DNA from: Taibaiella sp.
GTDB lineage: Bacteria; Bacteroidota; Bacteroidia; Chitinophagales; Chitinophagaceae
Length of the DNA stretch: 64,000 nt
Reading direction: 5' to 3'
Assembly (NCBI GenBank): GCA_016786705.1
Contig: JAEUVV010000006.1
Coordinates: forward strand, 372,001-436,000
Made by a program: the position numbers and the translations under genes. The first letter of the stretch is position 1. Every line of letters starts with the position of its first letter. The notes beneath the pieces were generated by a model, which saw only the letters and a list, made by a program, of their open reading frames with translations, was not told the origin of the DNA and did not search any database. Below are positions 62,303 through 64,000 of this stretch, piece after piece.

Positions 62303-63544
62303 TTAGTAGTGACATTTTTGACACTCCAGGCCACCTAATTCCGCTTCAGTTACGCCGTCACGTTTACCTTCTTTAATTTCCTGGTGGTATTTTTCAAAAA
62401 TGCTGTAGTAATTGTTGTTCTGGAAGTCCACTTTAGTCTCCCTGTGACAGTTAATACACCATCCCATAGATAAAGACTCGAATTGTTTCACTTCATCCAT
62501 TTCCTGGATAGGACCGTGACAGGTTTGACACTGAACGTTACCTACATTTACGTGTTGAGAGTGGTTGAAGTATACAAAGTCAGCCAGGTTGTGGATCTTA
62601 GTCCATTTGATCGGCGTAGCCAGGATCTCACCTTTAGCGTTACGCTTGTAATCTTTCTTAGCCGGATCCCATCCTGCATATTTATACAGTTCCTGGATCT
62701 GGGCTGTACCGTCCACTTTATTACCCTCGTGGTCAAATAATTGCTCACCGGTGTACTCGCTGATCTGTTTGTGACAGTTCATACATACGTTAGTAGAAGG
62801 GATCATGGCCTGGCGGCTGTCGTTCACACCCGCGTGACAGTATTGACAGTTGATCTGGTTGATACCGGCGTGTACTTTGTGCGAGTAGAAGATCGGCTGA
62901 TGCGGCATATAGTTTTGCTGGCGACCCATTTCCACACCACCGTTTACGATCCAGTAACCGGCCAGGATGAAGATGATGATACCTGCAATAGCTATAAATA
63001 ACTTATTGTTTCTAAGAGAGATCTGTTTGGTATTCGGTTTACCTTCCGCGTCGTTGGCAGAGCGGGCCAGGTTTTTGTTGATGCGGATCAATACCAGCGC
63101 CAGGATTGCCAGGATAGCAGTAATGGCAACGTATAACCAGGTGTTGTCCGCTTCTTTTGCACCAGTACTAGGCTTTTCGGGCCCTTTTTCTTCAGGTTTT
63201 ACTGAATTTACATAAACGACGATGGCATCAATATCTGCTTCAGTCAGGTTCGGGAACGAGGTCATTGCCGTTTTGTTCCACTTATTGTAAATTTCATTGG
63301 CATATTTATCACCGCTGGCGATTACCGCAGCGGAGTTATGTACCCATTTGTATAACCACTCTTTACTCGGCACTCTTTGATCCATTCCCTGGAGGGCCGG
63401 ACCGGTTGCATCTTTCAGAGGGTTGTGACAGCTGGCACAGTTAGCCTGGAAAAGAGCTTTCCCGTCCTGTGCGTTCGCTTGGGTAAAACCTCCGAATGCC
63501 ATTAAAACAGCGAGGAGGGCTACAATACTTACACGTTTAAACAT
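62303..63544 (-). CDS. actA: alternative complex III subunit ActA, multihaem cytochrome c
   Basis: 413 residues from the ATG at 63544. The longer frame to 63571 lacks a better signal; the signal peptide SIVALLAVLMAFGGFTQANA fits the shorter start. Six CxxCH haem motifs: CASCH near the N-terminus in a mono-haem domain, then a membrane helix (WLYVAITAILAILALVLI) and a second (NNKLFIAIAGIIIFILAGYWI), then CQYCH, CMNCH, CQTCH, CINCH and CQKCH. The last five form the pentahaem ActA core. The N-terminal extra haem domain is a fusion. First gene of the nine-gene respiratory operon. Confidence 0.94.
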   Translation of the reverse strand: MFKRVSIVALLAVLMAFGGFTQANAQDGKALFQANCASCHNPLKDATGPALQGMDQRVPSKEWLYKWVHNSAAVIASGDKYANEIYNKWNKTAMTSFPNLTEADIDAIVVYVNSVKPEEKGPEKPSTGAKEADNTWLYVAITAILAILALVLIRINKNLARSANDAEGKPNTKQISLRNNKLFIAIAGIIIFILAGYWIVNGGVEMGRQQNYMPHQPIFYSHKVHAGINQINCQYCHAGVNDSRQAMIPSTNVCMNCHKQISEYTGEQLFDHEGNKVDGTAQIQELYKYAGWDPAKKDYKRNAKGEILATPIKWTKIHNLADFVYFNHSQHVNVGNVQCQTCHGPIQEMDEVKQFESLSMGWCINCHRETKVDFQNNNYYSIFEKYHQEIKEGKRDGVTEAELGGLECQKCHY

Positions 63545-63620
63545 AAAATTGAGCTTTAAATATGCAGACACTAATATCTAGAATTTAATTTTAACGTAAA
63601 ATTTACACTAATGATGGTTG

Positions 63621-63628
63621 CAAAAGTA
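63621..63628 (-). promoter_or_regulatory. -7 promoter element for the ACIII-oxidase operon
   Basis: Minus strand reads TACTTTTG, an exact TAnnTTTG match, 76 bases upstream of the actA ATG. Confidence 0.6.
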
Positions 63629-63829
63629 CAACAGGAAATTTAATTTTTGTTCACAATTGTTAAAAAAATTTTTTCAGTACTGGCGCGGCTTTCAGCCGAT
63701 TAATTGTCATTTTGAATATATGTTTGTCAGAATACTGTCATTAAAATAGGGGAAATGCCATTTTCGTTTTAACAAATGCAAAGTCATGGCAGCGTAAATT
63801 TTAGTTTTAATTTGGAAATTGAGGTCAAA

Positions 63830-63863
63830 AATAAAGAGGATGCATATTCGCATCCTCTTTATT
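63830..63863 (-). terminator. terminator of the gene at the window's right edge
   Basis: 14-bp perfect stem (63830-63843 with 63850-63863), loop ATATTC. On the minus strand it is followed by a T run. It lies 33 bases after the partial gene's stop. Confidence 0.85.
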
Positions 63864-63895
63864 TTATATGAAATTAAGTTAGTATTAGCATTTCA

Positions 63896-64000
63896 TTAAG
63901 GCATATTGACAAATTTAGTTTTATCAAGGGAAAAGTAGCCGTTTTCAACCATAATATCACCTGTGCCATCAGACTTCTTTAATTTTCCATAAAACATACC
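63896..64000 (-). CDS. 3' end of a gene continuing past the window
   Basis: The minus strand is open from 64000 to a TAA at 63896-63898, giving 34 residues that end DKTKFVNMP. The frame is not interrupted, and a good terminator follows, which supports a real gene. No family recognised from this fragment. Confidence 0.6.
   Translation of the reverse strand, partial: GMFYGKLKKSDGTGDIMVENGYFSLDKTKFVNMP

Larger units (their letters stand above)
63572..63895. other. 324-base gap upstream of actA
   Basis: It holds the actA promoter element and the terminator of the gene at the window edge. The rest is AT-rich and non-coding with nothing recognised. Confidence 0.5.

Overview
The window looks like a chromosomal segment of a Bacteroidota bacterium, most likely Chitinophagales/Chitinophagaceae-like. 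The evidence is four large secreted proteins, three with clear C-terminal type IX secretion (T9SS) sorting domains; a complete alternative complex III (ActA-F) plus cytochrome oxidase operon; DUF5686 and beta-barrel envelope proteins; lipoproteins; and many promoters matching the Bacteroidota consensus TTTG-N19/21-TAnnTTTG. No phage, insertion sequence or CRISPR array is visible.

Layout. 1-2.1 kb: the 3' part of a T9SS cargo protein. 2.3-5.6 kb (minus): two tandem clpP genes, a DUF3050 gene and a secreted carboxypeptidase-regulatory-like protein. 5.8-10.6 kb (plus): accA-dapA-pssA-rsmI in tight succession, then an OmpH/Skp-like lipoprotein and a HAD hydrolase. 10.6-18.3 kb: DUF1801 and GyrI-like genes, a gene-poor gap with inverted repeats, an L,D-transpeptidase lipoprotein, a bestrophin, a DUF5686 protein and purB. 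18.4-18.7 kb: tRNA-Gly, tRNA-Leu, tRNA-Gly. 19-26.8 kb: a beta-barrel protein, a T9SS protein, an M3 peptidase lipoprotein and a three-gene operon with a small SpoT-like HD hydrolase. 27-31.6 kb: rpsA, a beta-barrel protein and a double ABC ATPase.

31.6-36 kb looks like an origin/centromere neighbourhood. A gap at 31.64-32.30 kb holds two exact DnaA boxes (TTATCCACA) beside a 70-base stretch with only one G/C. A second gap at 35.26-35.98 kb holds five parS-like ParB sites, one a perfect TGTTTCACGTGAAACA, directly upstream of mnmG (gidA). A PHA-synthase-like gene, a membrane protein and an arginase/agmatinase-family gene lie between. About 0.6 kb after mnmG there is a decayed second copy of the mnmG 3' end.

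38.9-50.9 kb: a PLP enzyme, large secreted T9SS and adhesin-like proteins, a propeller-type sensor histidine kinase with its LytTR response regulator, and a beta-barrel protein. 51.1-63.6 kb (minus): one respiratory operon, actA-actB-[FkbM methyltransferase]-actC-actD-actE-actF-coxB-coxA, which takes electrons from quinol through ACIII to a haem-copper oxidase. The FkbM gene is an unexpected passenger. The right edge holds the 3' end of another minus-strand gene.

The observations most worth checking are the parS cluster with the candidate oriC, the rpsA leader (strong Shine-Dalgarno, an upstream complementary CCTCCT and a TTG start), the mnmG remnant, the FkbM gene inside the ACIII operon, and a promoter element nested in a terminator loop before the HAD gene.
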